Made by a program: the position numbers and the translations under genes
Origin: Gammaproteobacteria bacterium
GTDB lineage: Bacteria > Pseudomonadota > Gammaproteobacteria > Pseudomonadales > Cellvibrionaceae
Direction of reading: 5' to 3'
Assembly (NCBI GenBank): GCA_004173475.1
Contig: SEBU01000003.1
Coordinates: 1 to 64,000 of the forward strand
DNA: 64,000 bases
Notes under the pieces: model-generated
Told to the model about the DNA's origin: nothing
The model's input: only the letters and a program-made list of their open reading frames with translations
Databases searched by the model: none
In this document: one piece after another, positions 12,412 to 21,059 of the stretch
Position numbering within the stretch: the stretch's first letter is position 1
How the letters are laid out: each line of letters begins with the position of its first letter

Positions 12412-12993
12412 TTATAAATCATATGCCTTGAGCTCTTTGAATAAATATTCACTCAATTCATTTTCAGCAAAGTCTGAAAGTTTCGCATTTACACAAAAAG
12501 CCGCATCTTTCCCATTACACTTAAATAGATTAGAAACCATGTAGTTTGAGGCTAATAACCTGACATCAATGTCTACCGCGCTTTTATCGCAATCATTTGC
12601 TCGAAAAATAACAGCCACTTGTATAAGTTCCGAGGAGTTTCCTCTCCTGCTTCGGGTAAGCAATCGCTTGTTATCCTTTTCTACTTTAGAGTATGAACTT
12701 AAGGTACCACCCGGTGCTCCATCTCCTATAACACCATATCCTAAATTTCCGCTGCTTTTCATATTTTTATCGATGATATTTTTGATTATATCTTTTGATC
12801 CAGACAAATCCATTTGAGTTCCATTGAGATGACTAATTTCAATTCTATTAACTGACCGACAAAACTCATTGCAAATGAGCTTTTCCTCCTTTTTTGATGG
12901 ATTGTCGGAAAAACAACTTAATGAAAAGGAAAGCGATAAAATCGTGACTAATGATATCTTAATACTTTTTGTAAATTTTTTAATAATGAACAT
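12412..12993 (-). CDS. Secreted cysteine-containing protein, paralogue B (unknown family)
   Basis: 193 residues with an N-terminal signal (KISLVTILSLSFSLS core), then a cysteine-patterned mature region: C-x3-C (ICNEFC), a central Cys (NDCD) and a late C-x7-C. A glycine-rich loop (GYGVIGDGAPGG) is specific to this paralogue. The ATG at 12993 has an AGAG ribosome site at the same spacing as the other members. It sits 41 bases from both neighbours, giving a compact A-B-C gene set. Function unknown. Confidence 0.72.
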   Translation of the reverse strand: MFIIKKFTKSIKISLVTILSLSFSLSCFSDNPSKKEEKLICNEFCRSVNRIEISHLNGTQMDLSGSKDIIKNIIDKNMKSSGNLGYGVIGDGAPGGTLSSYSKVEKDNKRLLTRSRRGNSSELIQVAVIFRANDCDKSAVDIDVRLLASNYMVSNLFKCNGKDAAFCVNAKLSDFAENELSEYLFKELKAYDL

Positions 12994-13034
12994 ATAAATC
13001 TCTATGTAAGATAGGGTCGAATTTTAAAATGAAC

Positions 13035-13601
13035 TTATTCGATAGATGTAGGTGGTACATACTCTTTAATGTAACCTAAAACATATTTTTCAAAAGCTAA
13101 CGAAAGTTTTTCATCGACACATTTTTTATCATTATCTCTACATTCCATTTTTTGAAAACCTATTTCACCCGCTGACAAAGAAACAACCTCTAACTTGATA
13201 TGTAATGGATCACATTTATCTTTTGTCATTGATACTTGTACCTTCAGAACCGATTCCTCAGACTTAAAACTAGGAAATGAGTTATCCAACCTAAAAAAAG
13301 AATTTATTTTTATTTTATGAGCTGTTTTTAAATCCTTCATTTCCTTTTCAAATCTCGCTTTGAAGGGAGACATTTTGGAGGACAGTTTATCCTCGTCATT
13401 CACAAAATCTTTATTTGCATTAAACTCAAAGATAACTTCATCAATGGAAAAGCATTTTGATCCACACTTGTATTCTATTTTATGTGGCACAGGTTCTGCC
13501 CATGGAACCTTAGAATCTGAAAAACAATTCAATGAAATTGAAAGGGATATAGTTGCGAATAGTGATATTTGAATTTTTTTTGAAACTTGTTTTAAAAACA
13601 T
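13035..13601 (-). CDS. Secreted cysteine-containing protein, paralogue A (unknown family)
   Basis: 188 residues from the ATG at 13601, which follows a GGAG ribosome site. The TTG at 13613 is part of that site, so the longer frame is rejected. A signal peptide is followed by KIEYKCGSKC, a central DKCD and a late CRDNDKKC. It is the closest relative of the 10664-11242 gene, and the two also share their upstream non-coding DNA. It is first in a probable A-B-C transcript. No known domain recognised. Confidence 0.75.
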   Translation of the reverse strand: MFLKQVSKKIQISLFATISLSISLNCFSDSKVPWAEPVPHKIEYKCGSKCFSIDEVIFEFNANKDFVNDEDKLSSKMSPFKARFEKEMKDLKTAHKIKINSFFRLDNSFPSFKSEESVLKVQVSMTKDKCDPLHIKLEVVSLSAGEIGFQKMECRDNDKKCVDEKLSLAFEKYVLGYIKEYVPPTSIE

Positions 13602-13710
13602 ATAAATCTCCAAATAAAAAATAGTATTGATGATTTTAGGAACTCAGAATGGGATTTAAAATAATGGGAATGAACCTGGAGGAAGGAACGGTAATCATAT
13701 AGGTCCTTGA

Positions 13711-14032
13711 GACATCCATTGTTAACCTAGCGACCATGCGCAAGGCAGTATTGTGCAACTTATCAGAGTTGCCTTAATTAATAGCTCAAACAATAAAAAG
13801 CGTATTCTTTGAATTGCAGTAAAAATATGGGAATTTCCATTTGTCGTCCGTTGTAACCTTAATCTGCCGTCAGCAGTTAGCATCCATTACAGTCTATAAG
13901 TGCGGGGAATTTTTGAGATGACCTACGTGGTACAGATAATAATCAAAAGCGTATTAGTTTTGAATAGAAAAATCAGACTTTATTTCAAATTCATCAAATA
14001 TATTGGCGTATAAAACATCAAATAAGCTTGCC
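13711..14032. repeat. Long intergenic direct repeat, copy 2
   Basis: A 322-base non-coding segment nearly identical to 11354-11682, placed upstream of paralogue A. Together with the similarity of genes A and D it indicates that a gene plus its upstream region was duplicated. It fills most of the gap between 13602 and 14106. Confidence 0.85.
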
Positions 14033-14106
14033 AAAATTAGCTAGCCATGACGATGCTAAACAATCAACTAAATCACCAAGCTAACTTCCGCCTCACAGCG
14101 GTAGCA

Positions 14107-15174
14107 CTAGGGATTATTCGACACGCCGTCTTTGTTAGACTCTTTTTTCGGATGAATAATCATGAACATGTCCTTACGCGGTAGAGAAATGACTGTATTT
14201 TCTTCGTTGAAATACTTTCCTTTTACATAAAGAAAAGAACCTAAATCCAGCAAAACATTTAGACTTTTGGTCACACATAACTTATCCGCGCAGTCAGCCA
14301 GGTCCTTTGGTACTGCTATTTTAGAGTCATCTGGAAAATAGTAGCTTCGCTCCAAACCCCCACCAATTTGTAAAAACCTGAGAGTTGCGGCTGCAGTGTT
14401 AGCTGCTACAGGCGGCCAGATGGCAAAAATCAAGGCGATCGCATAGGCAAGACTAGCTGGCAACAGCGTCATTTTTTTCAGAATTGGTTTTTTAGACTGA
14501 GCTAAATCATCCACTTTCATTTCATTTGGTGGAATGTGTATCAAATAGCTTAATACAACAAAACAAAATAAGGTGGCCTGATAAGCTTCATCCGATTCTA
14601 TTTTTAAACCGAACTTTACATATTTTAAAAATATTACAACGGATGTAAAAGCAAGCAAATCCACACAGTAAAATACAATAACTGCGCGCCAAAAACGTGA
14701 ATGCTTAAAACACTTAAGTTTTTCCTGGTGAATCCATTGATGTGATGTCATTGCATAGTATGAAAACAATATAGGCATTATAAATATTGACAATACAGTT
14801 GCTTCAGCAGTACATCTATATTCCATTAAACTCAATGTAAAAAATAAAGCGGGAGTAAAGCAAAAAAACAATAGAAAATTTATAATGCTTGAAAAATTAC
14901 CAGTGAGTGAATGATGAGGTTTTGCGTAGAAAAATTTTCTGTATGAAATTTTTAAAGGATCAAATATGACAAAAAATGAAACACTTGAATAGAAAATAAT
15001 AACCAAGGTGAAAAGAATAGCCAGTAAACCTATGGCAAGCACTAGAGATGGCAACACAGATATTTCAAGCGGAAAAGATATTTTTTCTGTGTAGGTAAAA
15101 GCGAATAAATAATAAAGCCCCAAAAGGCTTGCAAAAAAACTAGCATTTTTTAAATAATTTTTTGCGGTTTCCAT
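14107..15174 (-). CDS. Unknown polytopic membrane protein
   Basis: 355 residues from an ATG with a clear AGGAG site. I see about seven to eight hydrophobic segments between residues 10 and 265. The rest is a soluble C-terminal tail of about 85 residues with a Cys pair (DCADKLC). I do not recognise the family; there is no transporter, kinase or acyltransferase signature. It lies upstream of the secreted cysteine paralogues on the same strand but is separated by the 13602-14106 gap, so a shared job is only a possibility. Confidence 0.7.
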   Translation of the reverse strand: METAKNYLKNASFFASLLGLYYLFAFTYTEKISFPLEISVLPSLVLAIGLLAILFTLVIIFYSSVSFFVIFDPLKISYRKFFYAKPHHSLTGNFSSIINFLLFFCFTPALFFTLSLMEYRCTAEATVLSIFIMPILFSYYAMTSHQWIHQEKLKCFKHSRFWRAVIVFYCVDLLAFTSVVIFLKYVKFGLKIESDEAYQATLFCFVVLSYLIHIPPNEMKVDDLAQSKKPILKKMTLLPASLAYAIALIFAIWPPVAANTAAATLRFLQIGGGLERSYYFPDDSKIAVPKDLADCADKLCVTKSLNVLLDLGSFLYVKGKYFNEENTVISLPRKDMFMIIHPKKESNKDGVSNNP

Positions 15175-15311
15175 ACATACTCCTTGTGTATACTTAATGG
15201 CATAAATGCCACCGGCAGATAGTAATCAAAAGTGAGGTTAAATAGAAAGCCCCGAATGTTTATTTAGCAGTCATTTTTTTTAATAACCTGAAAAAAAACA
15301 GATTTCAGAAA

Positions 15312-15341
15312 AGCAAAAGGCCGATGTTTTATGCATCGGCC
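15312..15341 (-). terminator. Rho-independent terminator after the GH9 gene
   Basis: An eight-base stem (GGCCGATG / CATCGGCC) with a short loop, followed on the minus strand by TTTTGCTTTT. It lies 25 bases past the GH9 stop codon. Confidence 0.85.
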
Positions 15342-15365
15342 CCTCTTATTTTAATATTTTTTACT

Positions 15366-17849
15366 CTACTCCTTCGCCGCCACACTCGCCGCATTAGCAG
15401 CAAGAATGTAAGCAGACGTAGTCGCTACCGTATATTCATTTTCAAACCACAAAAACGGCCAATCGGTTTTTAGTTCGGGATAATCGGGTTTGATAATTAA
15501 TGGACCGGGAACCATGCCGCCAGCGATAAAACTGTAGTCGGCGCGATTGTGGCCGTAGGCAACCAGTTTTGAGCTTGTGCCTATTGTGGACACGAGCGAA
15601 ACATTGTTTGCTGGATGGCGACCGAGCATATAGTCGAGTGCGTTAAGCGTGTAATCCACGCTGAAAATTTTCGGAAATGCTTTGTGGATTAAATACATAT
15701 TGGTGCCGAAAGTAGCCACCTGAATCGAGCCCGCCCAAGCATGTTCACTGATGGGAACTCCAAATGGCGTATTTGCAATTTCATTATCGATTCGCGTTTT
15801 GGCTTTTATTGCAATTGCCTCTAAACGCTTACGATAATTTGCATCCATTAATGGAATTGCACGTGTTGCAGCTCCGCCTACCCAATCAAACTGTACATCG
15901 ATAGTGGGTAAGAGTTGCAGTAGGCGATCCTTGTAAACTTTTTCGCCTTTAGTTGCGATTAGAAGCTCGATGGTGGCTTGTACATTAACCGCGTCAGGCG
16001 ACCGCGCAGGGAAAGGGCCTTTATGTCGTTCAGCAACTGGGAAGTTTTTACTTTGCTCACGGGACCACAATCCTTTCGCTGCTGTTAGAGCTTCCTTCGC
16101 AAGTTGGTCATCGAAACCCGCCAAGGTGCGCGAAGCGCCTGCAAGTGCTGTGGCCGCATAAAGGTTGTTGGATGGATTGTCGGACGTGAATGCCCAACGA
16201 TCATCAGTCTTGCCGGAGCGATCGCCTTTGGTTTCGTTTTCACCTAATGCTGGGTCGTAAAATTTATTATCGGTTTGCGATGATGCATCACCAAGATGCG
16301 TGTATTGCTTCAGGGTAGGATCGATAATGCCTCGAATCGCATGACCGAAAATTTTGTATTGCGCTACTAGCTGCCGAACACCATGACGAATTTGCTGGAG
16401 CGAATCCTGGTGACCGTCGGGCTTGCGGATTTCAACCTCACGCGTAGCCTCGTTAACACTGGTTTCATCCCACTCAAGACCGAACAACTCTTTACCCCAT
16501 ACCAGATCGCGAACAACCCATGCGTTGTCCTGCGTTTGGATGTCATAGTCACCTGCATCTTGCCAACCGCCAACGCTCAAGCCATCAATGCGCTCGCCCG
16601 CTTTAAAAGGAGAATCCAGGGATTCACCCATCTTATAACCATCGAAGTGAACTAGATTGGCTGGTGCCTGGCGTGCATCATCAAGATGCGATGGTGCTGT
16701 CCAGATGCGATAGCCTTCGCGTATACCCATGTGATCCATCTGCGCAGGTAGAAAAGTATCCAGCGAGGGCTGCCAAATATTACTGTAGGCGTTGCTCGCA
16801 ATGCTAAAGGGTGTGGTGACTTGGCCAGCGTAGGAAATGACGTAAAGGCCCGGCTCGCGAACCGAAGAAAAATCGAACGCAGAATAATTGTATCTATGCC
16901 ACTTACCTTTCGAAGTGAGCTTGGTGCGCAGCGCAGTTTGTTTGCTGCCATCCGGCATTAGGCGGAGCAACTCAGCTTCGTCCGGCGCTTTGAAATTTGG
17001 ATCAAGCTCAATCATGGCCACTTTCTTACGTTGCGGCGTATAGCCTGCCTGATTGTAGGAAATCACCGGGTCACGCGCCCAATTAGGGAGAACGTTGGGG
17101 CGCACATGCCAGACCACCGCTTCATCCTTAGCGCCTGCAGGAACCAACGAGCGCACAACAAACCAGCCGTTTTGGGCACGGTTGCGAGCATCATAAAGTG
17201 CGAGGGGTTCCTTTTCAGACACTATGGTCACACGTGTAAGCGGATCTTCCGGTGACAAAGTAAAAGATTTGCCACCGGCAACTAAAGGTTCGGGGTCACC
17301 ACTGCCATCGTGCTTCATTGGGCCAGCCGGATGGCGAGGAAAAAGGCCGGGTTGCTTATCGCTGAGATAAGTCTTCCCAAAATAAGTAGATGGAAGAAAA
17401 TCGAGGTTGAATCCAACTTTGCCTGCCAACGATTGTGGCAAAGGTTTGTCGAGGTTGACTGCAATGCGGAAACCACCCTCTTCGGGAGTGACAGCCAAGG
17501 TATAGGACAAATCTACATCGGGATAGGATGATCGAATCAAGACCTGCTTTCCGCTAGCGTCACGAGAGCGATTTGCGAAAGTCGGTACCGGGTCCCATTG
17601 TTCGGGTGTTGCACTCAATCGTAATGCGCCATCCGTTGCTATTCGCTCTCCGTGTAGCACCATTTGCAGACCGCCATTTTTTTCGTCAAAAAAAATCGGG
17701 CTGAAAGGATTGTGATCAAGAATAACAGTTAGGCCTGGCTGCTCCAAAGTATCTTTCGGTGATATGACGAGGTCTTGGGCGAATGAAGATTGGTTGATAA
17801 CTAATGCCGATATTGTCGCGGCAAGCGCGAACTTTTTATTAAAGAACAT
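15366..17849 (-). CDS. Secreted glycoside hydrolase family 9 enzyme with long N-terminal extension
   Basis: 827 residues from the ATG at 17849, which is followed by a good signal peptide (cleavage near SSFA-QD). The preceding in-frame GTG at 17864 overlaps the AGAGG ribosome site and is rejected. Residues ~25-260 form a beta-rich extension I do not recognise. An Ig-like cellulase N-terminal domain starts near YNQAGYTP (~residue 265). The GH9 barrel carries GGWQDAGDYD with the catalytic-base aspartates at D431 and D434, LGRHPANN near the C-terminus, and the likely proton donor E805 in ENEY. Expected to cleave beta-1,4-glucans or related oligosaccharides outside the cytoplasm; endo- or exo-specificity cannot be told. 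No carbohydrate-binding module or serine linker is present. Monocistronic, with its own terminator. Confidence 0.92.
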   Translation of the reverse strand: MFFNKKFALAATISALVINQSSFAQDLVISPKDTLEQPGLTVILDHNPFSPIFFDEKNGGLQMVLHGERIATDGALRLSATPEQWDPVPTFANRSRDASGKQVLIRSSYPDVDLSYTLAVTPEEGGFRIAVNLDKPLPQSLAGKVGFNLDFLPSTYFGKTYLSDKQPGLFPRHPAGPMKHDGSGDPEPLVAGGKSFTLSPEDPLTRVTIVSEKEPLALYDARNRAQNGWFVVRSLVPAGAKDEAVVWHVRPNVLPNWARDPVISYNQAGYTPQRKKVAMIELDPNFKAPDEAELLRLMPDGSKQTALRTKLTSKGKWHRYNYSAFDFSSVREPGLYVISYAGQVTTPFSIASNAYSNIWQPSLDTFLPAQMDHMGIREGYRIWTAPSHLDDARQAPANLVHFDGYKMGESLDSPFKAGERIDGLSVGGWQDAGDYDIQTQDNAWVVRDLVWGKELFGLEWDETSVNEATREVEIRKPDGHQDSLQQIRHGVRQLVAQYKIFGHAIRGIIDPTLKQYTHLGDASSQTDNKFYDPALGENETKGDRSGKTDDRWAFTSDNPSNNLYAATALAGASRTLAGFDDQLAKEALTAAKGLWSREQSKNFPVAERHKGPFPARSPDAVNVQATIELLIATKGEKVYKDRLLQLLPTIDVQFDWVGGAATRAIPLMDANYRKRLEAIAIKAKTRIDNEIANTPFGVPISEHAWAGSIQVATFGTNMYLIHKAFPKIFSVDYTLNALDYMLGRHPANNVSLVSTIGTSSKLVAYGHNRADYSFIAGGMVPGPLIIKPDYPELKTDWPFLWFENEYTVATTSAYILAANAASVAAKE

Positions 17850-17971
17850 CTTATTTCCTCTCACTTATGATTTATTTTTAGCCTTAACATTTTGGCACTG
17901 TAAATTTCACCCATTGTGTTAGCAGCTAATTTCGAAACGGAGAAAGTAACTAATGAAGTAACTATAATTTC

Positions 17972-18017
17972 GCTGTTACAGCGCTAATTGCTGTGCCACA
18001 GCGGGCAGTATTCTGCC
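17972..18017. promoter_or_regulatory. Cluster of palindromes upstream of GH9, candidate operators
   Basis: Within the 491-base divergent gap between the GH9 and glycosyltransferase genes are two similar odd-length palindromes, GCTGT-T-ACAGC (17972-17982) and GCTGTG-C-CACAGC (17990-18002). Their centres are 19 bases apart. A third inverted pair, GGCAG/CTGCC, lies at 18004-18017. Repeated symmetric sites at this spacing are typical of operators read by a dimeric regulator, but the factor is unknown. No other motif was identified in the gap. Confidence 0.45.
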
Positions 18018-18340
18018 ACGGGATTAGCTGTATATGCGAACCCGAAAGAACTTGTGTGGGTAAAGTTTGGTAATGCAATTTTTACATTAAAAAATTTTTC
18101 AACAACTATTTACCCCTGATTAAAAAATCACTGATACACGCCCTGCACGAGCTCAGTAAAAGTATTGAAAATCAAATAATTTAATCAGTTTATTTCGATG
18201 TATTTTTAAGTGTCGGTTAAATCAAGTTTTTCACGTAATTTCGCCAAATTGTATTAGAGCATTTTCGGGTTGTTGGATGCCTAATTTAAATTTAATATGC
18301 CATATCTTTTTTACTGCTACCTTCTAGGGAAAGCCCTGTA

Positions 18341-19573
18341 ATGAAAATACTGTTTGTTCACCAAAATTTCCCTGCCCAATTTAAACACTTGGCACCTGCT
18401 CTGATCAGACTTGGTCATGAAGTTCAAGCTCTCGCGATTAACAATAATCCTGCACCTGCAGGCATTAACATTACACTCTACAAACCTTTGCGGTCGAACG
18501 CCTCTACGGTTCATCCTTGGGTATTGGATATGGAATCAAAGGTAATTCGTGCGGAAGCTGCTTTTTATGCGGCCCTAAAATTACGCGATTCGGGGTTCAA
18601 TCCTGATGTAATTATCGCACACCCAGGATGGGGAGAAAGTTGGTTTTTAAAAGACGTTTGGCCTTCAGCTCGAATGGGTTTATATGCAGAGCTTTATTAT
18701 CAAACCAAGGATAGCGATACTGATTTCGATTCCGAGTTTTCCAAACCACATATAGCAGAAGCATGTCGTCTACGGTTAAAAAATGCGAGTCATGATTTGC
18801 AATTTTCCCTAGCAGATGGATTGTTATCACCCACAAAGTTTCAACGCTCTACTTTTCCGAAAAACTTGCAACAAAAGATAACAGTTATTCATGACGGCAT
18901 AGATACCACACAATTACAACCCAGCGAGAATATAAAATTACAGTTAAATCAATCTCTCTTGCTGACAAAGAAAAATGAAATTATTACTTTTGTTAACCGT
19001 AATCTCGAACCTATGCGCGGTTATCATATTTTTATACGCGCATTGCCTGACATTCTGAAGCAACGCCCGAATGCGCGCATTATTATTGTTGGTGGTGATG
19101 ATGTAAGCTATGGAAGCAAGCCCCCCAAAGGAACCACGTGGAAAACATTGTTTTTGAATGAAGTGCGTGATCAATTGGATATGAGCCGCGTACATTTTGT
19201 AGGAAAGATTGCTTACAATAATTTTATAAAACTTTTACAAATTTCCACGGTACATGTGTACTTGACCTACCCATTTGTATTGAGCTGGAGTTTATTGGAA
19301 GCCATGAGCTTAGGATGCGCAATTGTCGCAAGCGATACGGCACCCGTAAAAGAAGTAATTACGCACAATGAAACGGGTCGATTGGTGGATTTTTTTGATA
19401 AGGAAAATTTGGTTTCGCAAGTCGTGGATTTATTACAAAACCCGACCGAACGTGAACGCTTGGGTAAAATGGCTCGCGCTTTCGCAGTGAAACACTATGA
19501 CTTGCAAACAGAGTGTTTGCCAAAACAATTGAACTGGGTGGAGGAGCTGTTAAATGCCGATGCATCTAGCTAA
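18341..19573 (+). CDS. GT4-family glycosyltransferase
   Basis: 410 residues, cytosolic or peripheral, with the two-domain GT-B plan. The N-terminus (ILFVHQNFPAQFKHLAPAL) is typical of sugar-nucleotide glycosyltransferases that rebuild surface polysaccharides. The C-terminal half has a GGDDVSYG turn, FVGKI and the donor-binding block LLEAMSLGCAIVASD with the conserved glutamates. Acceptor and sugar are not predictable. It stands alone between the GH9 gene and tRNA-Leu with its own terminator, so no polysaccharide operon is visible here. Confidence 0.88.
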   Translation: MKILFVHQNFPAQFKHLAPALIRLGHEVQALAINNNPAPAGINITLYKPLRSNASTVHPWVLDMESKVIRAEAAFYAALKLRDSGFNPDVIIAHPGWGESWFLKDVWPSARMGLYAELYYQTKDSDTDFDSEFSKPHIAEACRLRLKNASHDLQFSLADGLLSPTKFQRSTFPKNLQQKITVIHDGIDTTQLQPSENIKLQLNQSLLLTKKNEIITFVNRNLEPMRGYHIFIRALPDILKQRPNARIIIVGGDDVSYGSKPPKGTTWKTLFLNEVRDQLDMSRVHFVGKIAYNNFIKLLQISTVHVYLTYPFVLSWSLLEAMSLGCAIVASDTAPVKEVITHNETGRLVDFFDKENLVSQVVDLLQNPTERERLGKMARAFAVKHYDLQTECLPKQLNWVEELLNADASS

Positions 19574-19652
19574 TAAGGTTTTGAATTATAAACTACTAGC
19601 TTTTGAAGCTGACTATGGAAAAATAATAAAGCGGCGCACGAGGTGAAAAAAC

Positions 19653-19680
19653 AAAAAACCCCGCTTTCGCAGGGTTTTTT
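19653..19680 (+). terminator. Terminator between glycosyltransferase and tRNA-Leu (bidirectional)
   Basis: Stem AAAAAACCC / GGGTTTTTT around a GC-containing loop. The symmetric A/T runs let it end both the plus-strand glycosyltransferase transcript and the minus-strand tRNA transcript. Confidence 0.8.
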
Positions 19681-19708
19681 ATGATGTGGTAGCATCGGGC
19701 TTTGCATT

Positions 19709-19795
19709 TGGTACCAGTGGTCGGACTCGAACCGACACGCTTTTAAGGGCGCCGGATTTTGAATCCGGTGCGTCTACCAATTCCGCCACACTGGC
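19709..19795 (-). tRNA. tRNA-Leu (anticodon CAA)
   Basis: 87 bases with an encoded CCA end. A seven-pair acceptor stem (GCCAGTG with CACTGGT), a five-pair anticodon stem CCGGA/TCCGG around loop TTCAAAA, a long variable arm as expected for a class II tRNA, and a standard GGTTCGAGTCC T-arm. Anticodon CAA reads UUG. No sign of an integrated element at its 3' end. The remainder of the 19574-19928 gap shows nothing else. Confidence 0.97.
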
Positions 19796-19928
19796 AAAGT
19801 GGGCGCATTATATCAACGAGTTTTATGGCGTCAACGAGTATTTTTAGTTTTGCGCCAGTATTTTCCGGGATCGACTGAAAAGACTTCACAAGGCTGGCTT
19901 ATTAAGCAAGACGTGTGAATTTTAACCC

Positions 19929-21059
19929 CTAGTCGAAATACATATCCTTCGGAACTTTGACATTACTGGGATACTTGGGTTTCTGGCCACGACCCTTTCT
20001 ATAGGTTTTCAATTGGAATACGTAAGCTAGCACCTGCGCAACCGCTAGATATAAGCCAGACGGAATCTCGGCATCCAGCTCCGTCGTATGAAAAATTGCG
20101 CGCGCAAGCACAGGGGATTCGATTATTTCGATGCCATGAGCCTTGGCGATTTCACGAATTTTCAAGGCAATGTTGTCACCGCCTTTAGCAAGTAAAACCG
20201 GCGTTGCCATAGATTCGGGATTGTATTTTAAAGCTACCGCGTAGTGAGTCGGGTTAGTAATAATTACGTCTGCAGTAGGAACATTGGCCATCATCCTTCG
20301 CTGTGCCATTTCACGTTGTAATTGGCGGATGCGCCCTTTTACTTCAGGTTTACCATCAGTGTCTTTAGCTTCATCTTTCAATTCCTGTTTCGACATTTTT
20401 AATTTTTTATTGTATTCATAAATTTGCAATGGTACGTCGAAAGCAGCAATGATTAAGGTACATGCAGACAAGGCTATAACGGCATAAGCGCTGATTTCTG
20501 CAGAGTGGATAATCGCACTGTTAACGGATTCATCACTCAGGCGAAACATGGGCTGAGCATAATATTTTAAGAGTAAAATGGTTGCGCCTAAAATTATTCC
20601 CACTTTTGCAGTGGACTTCAGCAATTCAATAAGCGACTTCATGGAAAACATTCTTTTTAAGCCTGCCATGGGGTCCATACGGCTTAACTTCGGCATTAAG
20701 GAATCTGAACTAAACAACCATCCACCTAAAGCAACGGGCCCAATTATCGAAGCAACAAACATAAGCGCCATAAATGGCCCCATACTGATCAACCCTTGAA
20801 ACATGGCCGATACAAAATGGTTGATCATTGCGTTGGGATCAAAAATGGTTTCGCGTGATAAAGTGAAATTAACGCGCATCATGTCTACAAATTTTCCGCC
20901 CATAAAATCGGCATAATAAAGCAAGGCGATAGATCCAAGCAGAAGTACAACAGAAGTTGTGAGGTCGCGCGAACGAGGTACCTGCCCTTCTTCGCGCGCC
21001 TTTTCAATCTTTCGCCCGCTGGCCTCTTCCGTTTTTTCCTGGCTATCGTCTTCTGCCAT
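19929..21059 (-). CDS. flhB: Flagellar export gate component and substrate-specificity switch FlhB
   Basis: 376 residues. Acidic N-terminus (EDDSQEKTEEAS), four membrane segments between about residues 35 and 210, then the cytoplasmic domain with the self-cleavage motif NPTH at 269-272. FlhB cleavage switches export from rod/hook to filament substrates after FliK signals hook length. The ATG directly follows the fliR stop codon (TAA-ATG), so translation is probably coupled. It is the last gene of the block. flhA, flhF and fleN, which follow flhB in Pseudomonas, are absent and tRNA-Leu lies there instead. Confidence 0.97.
   Translation of the reverse strand: MAEDDSQEKTEEASGRKIEKAREEGQVPRSRDLTTSVVLLLGSIALLYYADFMGGKFVDMMRVNFTLSRETIFDPNAMINHFVSAMFQGLISMGPFMALMFVASIIGPVALGGWLFSSDSLMPKLSRMDPMAGLKRMFSMKSLIELLKSTAKVGIILGATILLLKYYAQPMFRLSDESVNSAIIHSAEISAYAVIALSACTLIIAAFDVPLQIYEYNKKLKMSKQELKDEAKDTDGKPEVKGRIRQLQREMAQRRMMANVPTADVIITNPTHYAVALKYNPESMATPVLLAKGGDNIALKIREIAKAHGIEIIESPVLARAIFHTTELDAEIPSGLYLAVAQVLAYVFQLKTYRKGRGQKPKYPSNVKVPKDMYFD

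Noticed and set aside
19709-19795. tRNA-Leu as a possible integration site
   Set aside because: No integrase, no repeated tRNA 3' end and only conserved flagellar or metabolic genes beside it.
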